Source of the DNA: Candidatus Anaerostipes avistercoris
GTDB lineage: Bacteria; Bacillota; Clostridia; Lachnospirales; Lachnospiraceae
Direction: 5' to 3'
Length of the DNA: 64,000 bases
Assembly (NCBI GenBank): GCA_019119895.1
Contig: DWWD01000016.1
Location: 40,379-104,378, forward strand
Part shown: positions 9,405-20,282 of the stretch, piece after piece
Numbering within the stretch: the first letter of the stretch is position 1
Layout of the letters: the number at the start of each line of letters is the position of its first letter
Program-made: the position numbers and the translations under genes
Notes under the pieces: model-generated
The model's input: the letters and a program-made list of their open reading frames with translations, nothing else
Databases searched by the model: none
What the model was told of the DNA's origin: nothing

Positions 9405-10754
9405 ATGGGGAAATATTTTGGAACAGACGGCTTCAGAGGAGAAGCAAATGTGAATCTGACAGTAGAGCATGCCTATAAAGTGGGACGATATATCGGATGG
9501 TATTTTAATCAGAAAACATCCAGAGCCAAGATTGTCATCGGAAAAGATACCAGACGCAGCAGCTACATGTTTGAAAATGCTCTTGTCGCCGGATTAACGG
9601 CATCAGGAGCGGACGCTTATATGCTGTATGTGACAACGACGCCGAGTGTGGCTTATGTTGTCCGCACGGAGCAGTTTGACTGTGGAATCATGATTTCTGC
9701 CAGTCACAATCCATTTTATGATAATGGAATCAAGCTGATCAATGCCAAAGGACATAAGATGGAAGCAGAAGTCGAGGAAAAAGTCGAGGCGTACATTGAC
9801 GGAGAGATTGATGAAATCCCATTTGCCACTAAGAAAGAAATCGGACGCGCAAGGGATTATACAGCTGGAAGAAATCATTATATCGGATATCTGATTTCCT
9901 CTGCCACCCGCTCTTTTAAGGGAATGAAAGTCGGACTTGACTGTGCCAACGGAAGTTCTTTTGCCATTGCGGAAAATGTGTTTAATGCTCTCGGAGCAGA
10001 GACACATGTGATCAATAATGAGCCGGACGGAACCAATATCAATACCAACTGCGGTTCCACTCATATTGAGATTTTAAGAGGATATGTAAAAGAAAATCAT
10101 CTGGATGTTGGTTTTGCGTATGACGGTGACGCAGACCGCTGTATCGCAGTGGATGAAAACGGTCAGGTTGTGGACGGAGATCTGATTCTCTATGTCTGCG
10201 GTCAGTATCTGAAGAAACATGGTGAGCTGAACAATAACACCATTGTAACAACGGTTATGTCCAATCTGGGACTTTATAAAGCCCTGGAGGCAGCCGGTAT
10301 TTCTTATGAGAAGACGGCAGTAGGAGATAAATACGTCAATGAAAACATGGTAAGAAACGGCCATGCCCTGGGAGGTGAGCAGTCCGGACACATTATTTTC
10401 AGCAAGTACGCTACAACAGGAGACGGAATTCTTACTTCCCTGAAGATCATGGAAGCAATGATTGAACAAAAGCAGGCACTGAGCCATCTGGTGGAAGCCG
10501 TTGAGATTTTTCCTCAGATTCTGGAAAATGTTCGTGTGCATGACAAGAAGACAGCACAGGATGATCCGGATGTGCAGGCGGCGGTAGCGGAAGTTGAAAA
10601 AGAACTTGGAGATGAAGGAAGAATTCTCGTCCGCGAAAGCGGAACGGAGCCGCTTGTCCGTGTCATGGTAGAAGCGAAGAGCCATGAGATCTGCCGCAGT
10701 AAGGTAGATAAAGTGGTGAAGGTGCTGAGACAGAAAGGGCATGTCGTTGAATAA
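9405..10754 (+). CDS. glmM: Phosphoglucosamine mutase
   Basis: MGKYFGTDGFRGEAN..., ISASHNPFYDNGIK active-site Ser, DGDADR metal site; ATG 9405 with aaggag RBS rather than 9327. Confidence 0.93.
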   Translation: MGKYFGTDGFRGEANVNLTVEHAYKVGRYIGWYFNQKTSRAKIVIGKDTRRSSYMFENALVAGLTASGADAYMLYVTTTPSVAYVVRTEQFDCGIMISASHNPFYDNGIKLINAKGHKMEAEVEEKVEAYIDGEIDEIPFATKKEIGRARDYTAGRNHYIGYLISSATRSFKGMKVGLDCANGSSFAIAENVFNALGAETHVINNEPDGTNINTNCGSTHIEILRGYVKENHLDVGFAYDGDADRCIAVDENGQVVDGDLILYVCGQYLKKHGELNNNTIVTTVMSNLGLYKALEAAGISYEKTAVGDKYVNENMVRNGHALGGEQSGHIIFSKYATTGDGILTSLKIMEAMIEQKQALSHLVEAVEIFPQILENVRVHDKKTAQDDPDVQAAVAEVEKELGDEGRILVRESGTEPLVRVMVEAKSHEICRSKVDKVVKVLRQKGHVVE

Positions 10755-10757
10755 TTT

Positions 10758-12983
10758 ATGGAAAAATTATATGCGGAAATTATTATAGATATTTCTCATG
10801 AGGCACTGGATCGGGTTTTTAGCTACAAAGTGCCTTTTTCCTTACGGGAAGATATCCGGATCGGGCAGCAGGTGACGGTGCCCTTCGGGAGAGGGAACAA
10901 GGAACGCAAAGGTTATGTTGTTGGTTTTTCCAATCGGACGGATTATGATGAGAATAAGGTAAAAGAAATTCTGAGAATTGATGCAGACGCGGTGACAGCG
11001 GAATCCAGAATGCTGAATCTGGCATACTGGATACGGGAAAATTACGGATCGACTATGATTCAGGCTCTCCGCACGGTTCTGCCGGTGCAGGAGAAAATGA
11101 ACCGCAGGTCTGCCCGATGGATCGAGCTGAAAATAGATCCGGTACATGGTCCGGCTCTGCTGGAAGAGTATTTTGGGAAACATTATACGGCGAAGGCCAG
11201 GCTTCTGGCGGCTCTGCTGGATCAAAACAGGATTTCATGGGAACAGGCAGCCCATCAGCTGAAGATTTCCAAAAGCACAGTGGATTCCATGGTAAAGGAT
11301 GATGTGATCCGGGTGGTGACAGAATATTATTACCGGAATCCCAGTCAGCAGGAGACGGAACTGGAACCGCCTGCTCTGCTTAATAAAGAGCAGCAGAAGC
11401 TGGTGGACGAATTTAAGCAGGATCTGCTTCGAGAGGAACATAGGGTGTATCTGCTCCATGGGGTGACGGGAAGCGGAAAGACTGAAGTGTATCTGGCGGC
11501 CATTGATGAGGTGATAAAAAGAGGTCAGCAGGCCATCGTGCTGATTCCGGAAATTGCCCTGACCTACCAGACAGTCCGGAGATTTACCAAACGGTTTGGA
11601 GAAAGGGTTTCGATATTGAATTCCCGTCTGTCCAAAGGGGAAAAATATGATCAGTGGCTCCGGGCAAAACAGGGAGATGTGGATGTAATCATCGGTCCCA
11701 GATCCGCACTGTTTGTCCCGTTTCCAAATCTTGGTCTGATCGTGATTGACGAAGAACATGAGGGCAGTTATAAGAGTGAGCAGACGCCCAAATACCATGC
11801 GAGGGAAACGGCGATTCAGAAGGCGTCTATGGAAGGTGCGTCGGTGATTCTCGGATCGGCGACGCCGTCGGTGGAAAGTTACAAACATGCGCTGGAAGGA
11901 AAGTACCGGTTATGGGAGCTTACGAAACGGGCGCAGAACGCAGTGCTGCCTCAGGTTTATATTGAAGATCTCAGGGCAGAACTGAGGGCGGGAAACCGGA
12001 GTATTTTCAGCCGGAGACTCCGCAGTCTTATGGAAGACCGGCTGAACAAAGGCGAGCAGATGATGCTGTTTCTGAACCGGAGAGGCTATGCGGGATTTGT
12101 TTCCTGCAGGAGCTGCGGACATGTGATGGAATGTCCCCACTGTGATGTGTCTATGACGTATCACCGGGAGGGTGTCCTGAAATGCCATTACTGCGGGTAC
12201 GAACTGCCGATGCCGAAGACCTGTCCGGAATGTGGAAGTCCTTACATCGGAACCTTTGGTCTGGGAACGCAGAAAGTGGAATCTGCCATTTATAAGGAAT
12301 TTCCGGGAGTCAGAGTGCTCCGGATGGATATGGATACAACCAGGAGAAAGCACAGTCATGAGGAAATTCTGAAAGCCTTTTCCAGGGGAGAGGCAGATAT
12401 CCTGGTGGGGACGCAGATGATCGTCAAAGGACATGATTACGCTAATGTGACTCTGGTAGGAATCCTGGCGGCGGATCTGTCTCTGCATGCTAATGATTAC
12501 AGGGCCGGCGAGCGGACATTCCAGCTTCTGACCCAGGCGGCAGGAAGAGCCGGCCGCGGAGACAAAGGCGGAGAAGTAGTCATACAGACGTATTCACCGG
12601 ACCACTACAGCATTGTCACGGCAGCGGCGCAGGATTATAAGGAATTTTACCGGCAGGAGATCGGATACCGTACACTGATGAAATATCCTCCGGTCTGGCA
12701 GATGCTGGTAATTTTCTTTTCCGGCAGTGATGAGGATCAGGTAAAGGAATTGTCGGGGAAGACGGCAGAAGTTCTGAAGCGGATGGAATTACTGGTCATT
12801 GGGCCGGGAGAAGCGTCTGTGGTCAGAATGAAGGATCAGTACCGCCGTGTGGTTTATATAAAAGACGCGGATTATCAGAATCTGATCCGGGCAAAAGATC
12901 ATGTAGAAGCATGGCTGGAACAGCAGCAGGAAAAGAGAAATGTTCTGATAAATTTTGATTTTAATCCAATGAACAGTTATTAA
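10758..12983 (+). CDS. priA: Primosomal protein N' (replication restart helicase)
   Basis: LLHGVTGSGKTEVYL, DEEHEGSYK, zinc-binding CRSCGH...CPHCD...CHYCG...CPECGS. Confidence 0.96.
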   Translation: MEKLYAEIIIDISHEALDRVFSYKVPFSLREDIRIGQQVTVPFGRGNKERKGYVVGFSNRTDYDENKVKEILRIDADAVTAESRMLNLAYWIRENYGSTMIQALRTVLPVQEKMNRRSARWIELKIDPVHGPALLEEYFGKHYTAKARLLAALLDQNRISWEQAAHQLKISKSTVDSMVKDDVIRVVTEYYYRNPSQQETELEPPALLNKEQQKLVDEFKQDLLREEHRVYLLHGVTGSGKTEVYLAAIDEVIKRGQQAIVLIPEIALTYQTVRRFTKRFGERVSILNSRLSKGEKYDQWLRAKQGDVDVIIGPRSALFVPFPNLGLIVIDEEHEGSYKSEQTPKYHARETAIQKASMEGASVILGSATPSVESYKHALEGKYRLWELTKRAQNAVLPQVYIEDLRAELRAGNRSIFSRRLRSLMEDRLNKGEQMMLFLNRRGYAGFVSCRSCGHVMECPHCDVSMTYHREGVLKCHYCGYELPMPKTCPECGSPYIGTFGLGTQKVESAIYKEFPGVRVLRMDMDTTRRKHSHEEILKAFSRGEADILVGTQMIVKGHDYANVTLVGILAADLSLHANDYRAGERTFQLLTQAAGRAGRGDKGGEVVIQTYSPDHYSIVTAAAQDYKEFYRQEIGYRTLMKYPPVWQMLVIFFSGSDEDQVKELSGKTAEVLKRMELLVIGPGEASVVRMKDQYRRVVYIKDADYQNLIRAKDHVEAWLEQQQEKRNVLINFDFNPMNSY

Positions 12984-13002
12984 AAAAATAAAGGAGAAGA
13001 AA

Positions 13003-13485
13003 ATGGCAATTCGAAAAATACGTGTAATGGGCGATGAAGTACTTCGGAAAACTTCCAAGGAAGTAAAGGAAATGACGCCCAGACTCAAAACGCTGGTAGG
13101 AGATATGTTTGACACGATGTATGAGGCAATGGGAGTGGGACTCGCCGCGCCGCAGGTCGGCATTTTAAAGAGAATCGTTGTAATTGATACTTATGAGGAA
13201 GGCGAAAAATTTGCGCTTGTGAATCCGGTGATCACTTATAGTGACGGAGAACAGATCGGGGATGAAGGATGCCTGAGCCTGCCTGGGAAGACGGCAGTGG
13301 TAAAACGCCCGGATCATGTTATCTGTCAGGCGTACAATGAAAATATGGAGCCGATTACAGTGGAGGGAAGAGGACTTCTGGCGAGAGCCATCTGCCATGA
13401 ACTGGATCATTTGGATGGAATCTTATACCCGGATGTAGCAGAGGAACCGGTGCGCGATGTGACCTATGAGGAAGAAGGAGAATAA
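13003..13485 (+). CDS. def: Peptide deformylase
   Basis: GVGLAAPQVG, EGCLSLPG, HELDHLDG motifs. Confidence 0.96.
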   Translation: MAIRKIRVMGDEVLRKTSKEVKEMTPRLKTLVGDMFDTMYEAMGVGLAAPQVGILKRIVVIDTYEEGEKFALVNPVITYSDGEQIGDEGCLSLPGKTAVVKRPDHVICQAYNENMEPITVEGRGLLARAICHELDHLDGILYPDVAEEPVRDVTYEEEGE

Positions 13486-13486
13486 T

Positions 13487-14416
13487 ATGAGAGTTGTATT
13501 TATGGGAACACCGGAGTTTGCAGTTCCTTCTCTGCAGGCGCTGATCGATCATCATCAGGTGGCAGGCGTCGTGACCCAGCCGGACCGGCAGAGAGGCAGA
13601 GGAAAGAAAGTACAATTTTCTCCGGTCAAAGAAAAAGCAGTGGCGTATGATATTCCGGTTCTCCAGCCGGAAAGGGCGCGGGATGAAGCGTTTATAGAAG
13701 AACTGGCGAAACTTGATCCTGAAGTGATCGTTGTTGTGGCGTATGGGCAGATTCTCCCGGAAAGTATTCTGAATCTTCCGAAATACGGATGCATCAATGT
13801 ACATGGATCTCTTCTGCCGAAATACAGAGGCGCAGCGCCAATTCAGTGGGCCGTTCTCAACGGAGAAGAGAAGACAGGAATCACGACCATGTATATGGGA
13901 AAAGGACTGGATACGGGAGATATGATCGATAAGGCAGAAGTCGTTCTGGATTCGAAAGAGACGGCGGGAAGCCTTCACGATAAACTGATGAATCTGGGAG
14001 CAGAACTTCTGCTGACGACTTTGTCAAAGGTTGAGGCAGGCACTATTGTCAGGACAAAACAGGATGACAGCGAGAGCAGCTATGCGAAAATGCTCAGCAA
14101 AGAAATGGGGAAAATGGATTTCTCAAAAACGGCAAAAGAACTGGAACAGTGGATCAGGGGAATGAATCCATGGCCGAGCGCATATACGACAATGAATGGG
14201 AAAACTTTGAAAATCTGGGATGCGGATGTTCTTTCTTATGATGGAACTGAAGAGCCAGGAACTGTCGTTGATGTGACAAAGAACACGATTGTGGTAGCTG
14301 CAGGGGAAGGAGCCCTGGCTCTGAAAGAAATCCAGCTGGCAGGGAAGAAACGGATGCCGGTGCAGGCATTTCTGCTGGGAAGTTCTGTAGAAACAGGAAT
14401 CAGATTAGGAGAGTAA
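13487..14416 (+). CDS. fmt: Methionyl-tRNA formyltransferase
   Basis: MRVVFMGTPEFAVPSLQAL..., NVHGSLLPKYRGAAPIQWA; start at ATG 13487 after ggag. Confidence 0.96.
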   Translation: MRVVFMGTPEFAVPSLQALIDHHQVAGVVTQPDRQRGRGKKVQFSPVKEKAVAYDIPVLQPERARDEAFIEELAKLDPEVIVVVAYGQILPESILNLPKYGCINVHGSLLPKYRGAAPIQWAVLNGEEKTGITTMYMGKGLDTGDMIDKAEVVLDSKETAGSLHDKLMNLGAELLLTTLSKVEAGTIVRTKQDDSESSYAKMLSKEMGKMDFSKTAKELEQWIRGMNPWPSAYTTMNGKTLKIWDADVLSYDGTEEPGTVVDVTKNTIVVAAGEGALALKEIQLAGKKRMPVQAFLLGSSVETGIRLGE

Positions 14417-14417
14417 G

Positions 14418-15761
14418 ATGGAAAATCCGAGAGAGCAGGCACTGGATGTCCTCATGAAAGTAGACAAAAAAGAAGAGTTATCTCATATTATTATTGGAAA
14501 TGTGCTGGAGAAATATCAGCTGTCTCCCAAACGGGACCGGGCTTTTTTTTCCCGCCTGACTGAGGGAACACTGGAACGGCAGATTACCATTGATTATGTG
14601 ATCGATCAGTTTTCTAAAACAAAACTCCGGAAATGCCGCCCTCTGATCCGGGCGCTGCTTCGGATGGGGACCTATCAGATTCTGTATATGGATCAGGTAC
14701 CGGATGCCGCGGCATGCAACGAGGCAGTGAAACTGGCAAAAAAACGCGGGTTTTCCAGACTGTCCGGATTCATCAATGGAATCTTGAGAAGCATCAGCCG
14801 CAAGAAGGATAAGATCGTATGGCCGGATCGGGAAAAAGATGAAAATCTCTGGATTTCTGTGAAATATTCCATGCCGGTTTGGCTGGTGGAATTTTTCCGG
14901 GAAACTTATGACGGAGAAACGGTGGAAAAAATGGCAGCTTCGTTTCTGGAGGAAAAGAAGACAACGCTGTATTGTCTAAAAGGCAAAGGCGGAAAAGAAG
15001 CCTTGAAAAAAGAGCTGGAAGAGGAAGGGATACAGGCGGAAGATGGATTTCTGTGTGAAGAAGCACTGCGGATTTCCGGATACGATTCCCTCTGGAGAAT
15101 TCCGGCGTTCCGTCAGGGAAAATGTTTTGTGCAGGATGAAAGTTCCATGCTGGCGGCGTCTCTGGCTCAGGCAGAAGCAGGGCAGCTTGTCCTGGATCTC
15201 TGCAGCGCTCCCGGAGGAAAAGCCATGTATATGGCGGATCAAATGAGGGGAGAAGGAATGGTCATTGCCAGAGATCTGACAGAAGATAAAACAGACCTGA
15301 TTGAAGAAAATACGGAACGGACAGAACTGGAAAACATCCGGGTGGAAATGGCGGACGCCAGGATTCTGGATGAGGACATGATCGGGAGAGCCGATATAGT
15401 TCTTGCGGATCTTCCATGTTCCGGGCTCGGGATTATGGGAAGAAAGAATGACATCAAGTATAACGCAGACAGGAATCAGATGAGAGAACTGGCGGTTCTT
15501 CAGAGAAACATTCTGAAAAATGCGGCGGCTTATGTAAAGCCGGGAGGCGCGCTGATTTACAGTACCTGCACCATCAATCCGGAGGAGAATGAAGAAAATT
15601 ATCGGTGGATTCAGAAGGAGTCCGGTTTCAGACCGGAGGATCTGCGGCCGCTGCTGCCGGAAAGCCTTGTATCAGATACGGCAGAAAAGGGATGGATCCA
15701 GCTGCTGCCGGGAATTCATCCATGCGATGGATTTTTTGTGGGAAAATTAAGGAGAGTGTAA
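14418..15761 (+). CDS. rsmB: 16S rRNA (cytosine-967-C5)-methyltransferase
   Basis: NusB-like N-terminus, LDLCSAPGGKAMYMA, DLPCSGLG, STCTINPEENE. Confidence 0.94.
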   Translation: MENPREQALDVLMKVDKKEELSHIIIGNVLEKYQLSPKRDRAFFSRLTEGTLERQITIDYVIDQFSKTKLRKCRPLIRALLRMGTYQILYMDQVPDAAACNEAVKLAKKRGFSRLSGFINGILRSISRKKDKIVWPDREKDENLWISVKYSMPVWLVEFFRETYDGETVEKMAASFLEEKKTTLYCLKGKGGKEALKKELEEEGIQAEDGFLCEEALRISGYDSLWRIPAFRQGKCFVQDESSMLAASLAQAEAGQLVLDLCSAPGGKAMYMADQMRGEGMVIARDLTEDKTDLIEENTERTELENIRVEMADARILDEDMIGRADIVLADLPCSGLGIMGRKNDIKYNADRNQMRELAVLQRNILKNAAAYVKPGGALIYSTCTINPEENEENYRWIQKESGFRPEDLRPLLPESLVSDTAEKGWIQLLPGIHPCDGFFVGKLRRV

Positions 15762-15762
15762 T

Positions 15763-16797
15763 ATGGATTTAAAATCGATGACGTTGGAAGAGCTGGAAGC
15801 ATGTATGGTATCTCTCCGGGAACCAAAATTCCGCGCAAAACAGATTTATGAATGGATGCATAAGCATCTGGCGTTTTCCTGGGAGGAAATGGGGAATATC
15901 CCGAAAAAGCTGAAAGAAAAACTCCGGCAAAACGGGTACGAGATGTATGGAGTGAAAAAAATTGACTGCTTGATTTCCAAATTGGACGGAACGAGGAAAT
16001 ATTTGTTTGAACTCCATGACGGCAATATCATTGAAAGTGTTCTGATGAAGTACAAACACGGAAATTCTGTCTGTATTTCATCTCAGGCAGGATGCCGTAT
16101 GGGATGCAGATTCTGCGCCTCCACCCTGGGAGGACTGGATCGGAATCTGGAGCCGTCCGAGATGCTCAGTCAGATTTATTTTATCCAGAAAGATACCGGA
16201 GAGAGGGTTTCCAATGTCGTTATGATGGGAACAGGAGAACCTCTGGATAATTATGAAAATGTCCTGCGGTTTCTGGAACTGATCACATCGGAAAAAGGAT
16301 TGAATATCAGCCAGAGGAATCTTACGATTTCCACCTGCGGCATCGTTCCGAAAATCCGGGAGCTGGCAGAAGAACATCTTCAGATTACCCTGGCGATTTC
16401 CCTTCACGCGCCGAATGATGAAAAACGAAAGGAACTGATGCCGATCGCGAAACAATATGCCATGGACGAACTGCTGGAGGCGTGCAGATATTATTTCAAA
16501 AAGACCAATCGGAGAATGACCTTCGAGTACAGTCTGGTGGCAGGAGTCAACGACCAGCCGGAAAACGCGGGAGAATTGTGCAGGAGATTGAAAGGATTTC
16601 CGTGTCATGTGAATCTGATACCGGTAAATCCGATCAAGGAGAGAAATTTTCGACAATCCCTGCCGGAATCTATTATGGAATTTAAAAAGATACTTGAAAA
16701 AAACTGTATAAATGTTACGATAAGAAGAGAGATGGGCGCAGACATCAATGCCGCCTGCGGACAGCTTAGGCGAACGAAACTACAATCTATAAAGTAA
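15763..16797 (+). CDS. rlmN: 23S rRNA (adenine-2503-C2)-methyltransferase, radical SAM
   Basis: CISSQAGCRMGCRFCAST radical SAM cysteines; typical RlmN length and neighbours. Confidence 0.95.
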   Translation: MDLKSMTLEELEACMVSLREPKFRAKQIYEWMHKHLAFSWEEMGNIPKKLKEKLRQNGYEMYGVKKIDCLISKLDGTRKYLFELHDGNIIESVLMKYKHGNSVCISSQAGCRMGCRFCASTLGGLDRNLEPSEMLSQIYFIQKDTGERVSNVVMMGTGEPLDNYENVLRFLELITSEKGLNISQRNLTISTCGIVPKIRELAEEHLQITLAISLHAPNDEKRKELMPIAKQYAMDELLEACRYYFKKTNRRMTFEYSLVAGVNDQPENAGELCRRLKGFPCHVNLIPVNPIKERNFRQSLPESIMEFKKILEKNCINVTIRREMGADINAACGQLRRTKLQSIK

Positions 16798-16809
16798 AGG
16801 AGTACGAAT

Positions 16810-17529
16810 ATGCGATCCGTTGGAGAGTCACATATTGGAAAGGTCAGATCGGAAAATCAGGATACGATTTTTCTGAGCGACCAGCCGGTAGGCAAATTGG
16901 ATAATCTATATATTGTAGCAGATGGCATGGGAGGCCATCGGGCGGGAGGATATGCGTCTTCTTATGCGGTAAGCCGTTTTGTGGACTTGCTGCGCGAATC
17001 AGAGGATGAAGATATAATCGAATCTATGAAAGCGGCAATTGCCGCCGTGAATCAGGAAATACTGGAAAAGTGCAGGGAGGATTCTGCCTATGCGGGAATG
17101 GGAACAACCATTGTCGCAGCCACAGTTTCCGGATCACGGATTACTGTTATGAATATTGGAGACAGCAGACTTTATTATGGAGCAGGAGATTTTGAGCAGA
17201 TTACGGTGGATCATTCCTATGTGGAGGAGCTGGTCCAGGCCGGTGCGCTCAGAAGAGACCAGAGCAGGCTCCATCCGAAAAAGAATTTAATAACCAGAGC
17301 AGTAGGAGCGCCATCTGCAGAGCCTGATTTTTTTCAGTTTCAGGCTCAGGATGGTTATTTGCTTTTATGCAGTGATGGTTTGACGAATATGATAGCAGAT
17401 GATGAATTGAAGGAACTTCTTTTAGATCACAGCCAGCTGGAAAACAAAGCAAGTCAGATGATCGCCCGGGCCAATGAATACGGAGGACGGGATAATATAT
17501 CGCTGGTCATTGTGGAATTAAAGAGATGA
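16810..17529 (+). CDS. prpC: PP2C-type Ser/Thr protein phosphatase
   Basis: VGESHIGKVRSENQD, VADGMGGHRAGG, GGRDNISLVIV. Confidence 0.93.
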   Translation: MRSVGESHIGKVRSENQDTIFLSDQPVGKLDNLYIVADGMGGHRAGGYASSYAVSRFVDLLRESEDEDIIESMKAAIAAVNQEILEKCREDSAYAGMGTTIVAATVSGSRITVMNIGDSRLYYGAGDFEQITVDHSYVEELVQAGALRRDQSRLHPKKNLITRAVGAPSAEPDFFQFQAQDGYLLLCSDGLTNMIADDELKELLLDHSQLENKASQMIARANEYGGRDNISLVIVELKR

Positions 17530-17540
17530 GGTGAATACAG

Positions 17541-19388
17541 GTGTTAGAGATTGGAGAAATTCTCGGCGGCCGTTATGAAATCCTGAAGAGAATCGGATCA
17601 GGTGGAATGGCCGATGTATATATGGCAAAAGACCAGAAATTGAATCGAAAAGTAGCAGTAAAAGTACTGAAACCGGAATATGTAGATGACGAAAAGTTTT
17701 TAAAGAAATTTCAGACGGAAGCCCAGGCGATTGCCAGCCTGATGCATCCGAATATTGTAAATATATATGACGTAGGCATGGAAGACGGAGTCAATTATAT
17801 TGTAATGGAACTGGCCGGAGGGATTACCCTGAAGGAGTATATCAAGAAAAAAGGGAGGCTGTTACCGCAGGAGACGGTGGATATCTCTCTGCAGATTGCG
17901 TCAGCCCTTTCCCATGCCCATAATCATCATATTATCCATCGGGATATCAAACCTCAGAATATCCTGATTTCCGATGACGGAATGATTAAGGTGACGGATT
18001 TCGGCATTGCCAAGGCAGCCAATGCCAATACGGTAACGTCCACGGCAACAGCCATCGGATCTGTCCATTATATTTCGCCGGAGCAGGCGAAAGGCCGTTT
18101 CTGTGACGAAAAAAGTGATATTTATTCCCTTGGAATTACTATGTATGAGATGGTGACCGGAAAAGTACCGTTTGACCATGAAAACGGAGTGACCATCGCC
18201 CTGATGCATCTTCAGAATGAAATCACTCCGCCAAGTGAGATCACGGAGGGAATTCCGGACAGTCTGGAAAAGATTATTTTAAAATGTGTAATGAAAAAAC
18301 CGGAAGAAAGATATCAGACGGCCGATGAGCTGATCGAGGATCTGAAACTGGTTTTCCAGGATACTTCAGGCGACTATGTGGGATTCGCTCCGGCGGTCGA
18401 TGATTCACCGACGATCCTGGTGGATCAGGATGAACTTCAGCAGATGGAAAAAGATGAGAACGGCGGGACCCAGGAATTTGAACCGCCTGCAGCAGATGAT
18501 GAAAACGGTTATCTGGAGAAAGATGATGACGAGCCGGAGGGCATGAATTCTAAAATCGAAAAGCTGGTTATCGTGCTTGCGGCAGTGGTGGGAGCCATTA
18601 TTCTGATCGCGGTGATCACCTTTGTCGTCAGAAGTTCGGGACTGTTCCGGTCCGGAGATGAGGCCTCCACTGAGCAGGTGACATCTTCCGGTGATGCACA
18701 GGATGAAACAGAAACTGACAAATACCAGGTGCCGAATGTAATCGGAATGTCCTTAAGCCAGGCAAAAGAAGCCATTGGCGATAACCTTAAGATTGAAACA
18801 ACGACAGAGGCATCTTCCAGCTATAAAGAAGGGCTGGTCATAAGACAGAGTCTGGAAAGCGATGCTGAAGTAGATAAAGGAGAGACTATCACACTGACGG
18901 TCAGCAGCGGCAGCGAGCAGGTAACTGTGCCGAATGTAAAAGGTCAGTCTCAGTCTTCTGCCACAAAAACTCTGCAGAATGCGGGATTTAAGGTCAGTGT
19001 AAAAACGGCTTACAGTTCCAGTGTAGATGAAGGAGATGTTATTTCTCAGTCACCGGCCAGCGGCTCCAAGAGAGCGTCAGGATCTACGATCACGATCACG
19101 GTCAGCAGCGGCAGCGAGCAGGTAACTGTGCCGAATTTATCTTATTACACAGAATCAGAGGCAAGACGGCAGCTCAGCAACATGGGTCTGACTCTTGGAA
19201 GTGTGACGAGGAAATATGACAGCAGTGTAGAGAGAAATCAGGTCATCAGCCAGTCAATTGCCTCAGGAACGAAAGTTTCAAAAGGTACGGCTGTGGGAAT
19301 CACAGTCAGTCTGGGAAGCCGTCCGTCCACAACCACAAGCAGCAGCGAAGATGAGCCGGATGAGGAAGAACCGGATGAGAACGAATAG
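17541..19388 (+). CDS. prkC: PASTA-domain Ser/Thr protein kinase
   Basis: HRDIKPQNILI, TDFGIAK, TM segment, three extracellular PASTA repeats. Confidence 0.95.
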   Translation: MLEIGEILGGRYEILKRIGSGGMADVYMAKDQKLNRKVAVKVLKPEYVDDEKFLKKFQTEAQAIASLMHPNIVNIYDVGMEDGVNYIVMELAGGITLKEYIKKKGRLLPQETVDISLQIASALSHAHNHHIIHRDIKPQNILISDDGMIKVTDFGIAKAANANTVTSTATAIGSVHYISPEQAKGRFCDEKSDIYSLGITMYEMVTGKVPFDHENGVTIALMHLQNEITPPSEITEGIPDSLEKIILKCVMKKPEERYQTADELIEDLKLVFQDTSGDYVGFAPAVDDSPTILVDQDELQQMEKDENGGTQEFEPPAADDENGYLEKDDDEPEGMNSKIEKLVIVLAAVVGAIILIAVITFVVRSSGLFRSGDEASTEQVTSSGDAQDETETDKYQVPNVIGMSLSQAKEAIGDNLKIETTTEASSSYKEGLVIRQSLESDAEVDKGETITLTVSSGSEQVTVPNVKGQSQSSATKTLQNAGFKVSVKTAYSSSVDEGDVISQSPASGSKRASGSTITITVSSGSEQVTVPNLSYYTESEARRQLSNMGLTLGSVTRKYDSSVERNQVISQSIASGTKVSKGTAVGITVSLGSRPSTTTSSSEDEPDEEEPDENE

Positions 19389-19406
19389 CAGGAGCGTTAT
19401 ACTTTG

Positions 19407-20282
19407 ATGCAGGGAAAGATAATAAAAGGAGTTGCCGGGTTTTACGATGTGGTAGTCGGAGAGAATATATACCGGTGCCGCGCAAAAGGAATTTTTCGAA
19501 ACCAGAACGTAAAGCCTCTGGTAGGCGACTGGGTGGAAATTGAGATACTGGATGAAAAAGACATGGAAGGAAATCTGACGAAGATCCTTTCCCGGTCCAA
19601 TGAGCTGATCCGTCCGGCTGCAGCAAATGTGGATCAGGCAATCGTCGTTTTTGCGGCGAAGAAACCGAAACCTAATTATAATCTTCTGGACCGGTTTCTC
19701 ATGACAATGGAGAAACAGGACATACCGGTGATCGTCTGCTTTAATAAGAAGGATCTGGCAAAAGAAAAAGAGCTGGAACAGCTGGAAACAATCTATGAAA
19801 ACTGCGGTCATCAGGTAGTATTTATCAGCGCCAGAGAAGGAAATGGAATCGATGAGATCCGGGATTTGATTCAGGGGAAGACAACGGTTCTGGCGGGACC
19901 TTCCGGCGTCGGGAAATCATCCCTGATGAATCAGCTGAATCCGGATGCCAATATGCAGGTGGGTGCCGTCAGCGAGAAAATCCATAGAGGACGCCATACG
20001 ACGAGGCATACGGAATTAATCATGATAGAAGAAGGGACATTTGTCCTGGATACTCCAGGATTTAGTTCGCTGTTCATTGACAGTTTTGAGAAAGAAGAAG
20101 TTAAAGATTATTTCCGGGAATTTGCGCCTTATGAGGAACAGTGCAGATTTCTGGGATGCAGCCATACCCATGAGCCGGACTGCGGGGTGAAGAAGGCTCT
20201 GGAAGAAGGAAAAATCAGCAGGATCCGGTATGAAAATTATGTAAATATTTATCAGGAACTGAAAGAAAAGAGAAAGTGGTAA
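19407..20282 (+). CDS. rsgA: Ribosome small subunit-dependent GTPase A
   Basis: Circularly permuted GTPase motifs (CFNKKDL, GPSGVGKSSLMNQL, DTPGFSS) and zinc-binding C-terminus. Confidence 0.94.
   Translation: MQGKIIKGVAGFYDVVVGENIYRCRAKGIFRNQNVKPLVGDWVEIEILDEKDMEGNLTKILSRSNELIRPAAANVDQAIVVFAAKKPKPNYNLLDRFLMTMEKQDIPVIVCFNKKDLAKEKELEQLETIYENCGHQVVFISAREGNGIDEIRDLIQGKTTVLAGPSGVGKSSLMNQLNPDANMQVGAVSEKIHRGRHTTRHTELIMIEEGTFVLDTPGFSSLFIDSFEKEEVKDYFREFAPYEEQCRFLGCSHTHEPDCGVKKALEEGKISRIRYENYVNIYQELKEKRKW

Noticed and set aside
11235-12488. Antisense ORFs opposite priA
   Set aside because: Long open frames on the reverse strand come from codon bias of the coding strand; no domains.
18900-19140. Possible CRISPR-like direct repeat
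   Set aside because: Only two copies, in-frame within PASTA modules of PrkC; not an array.
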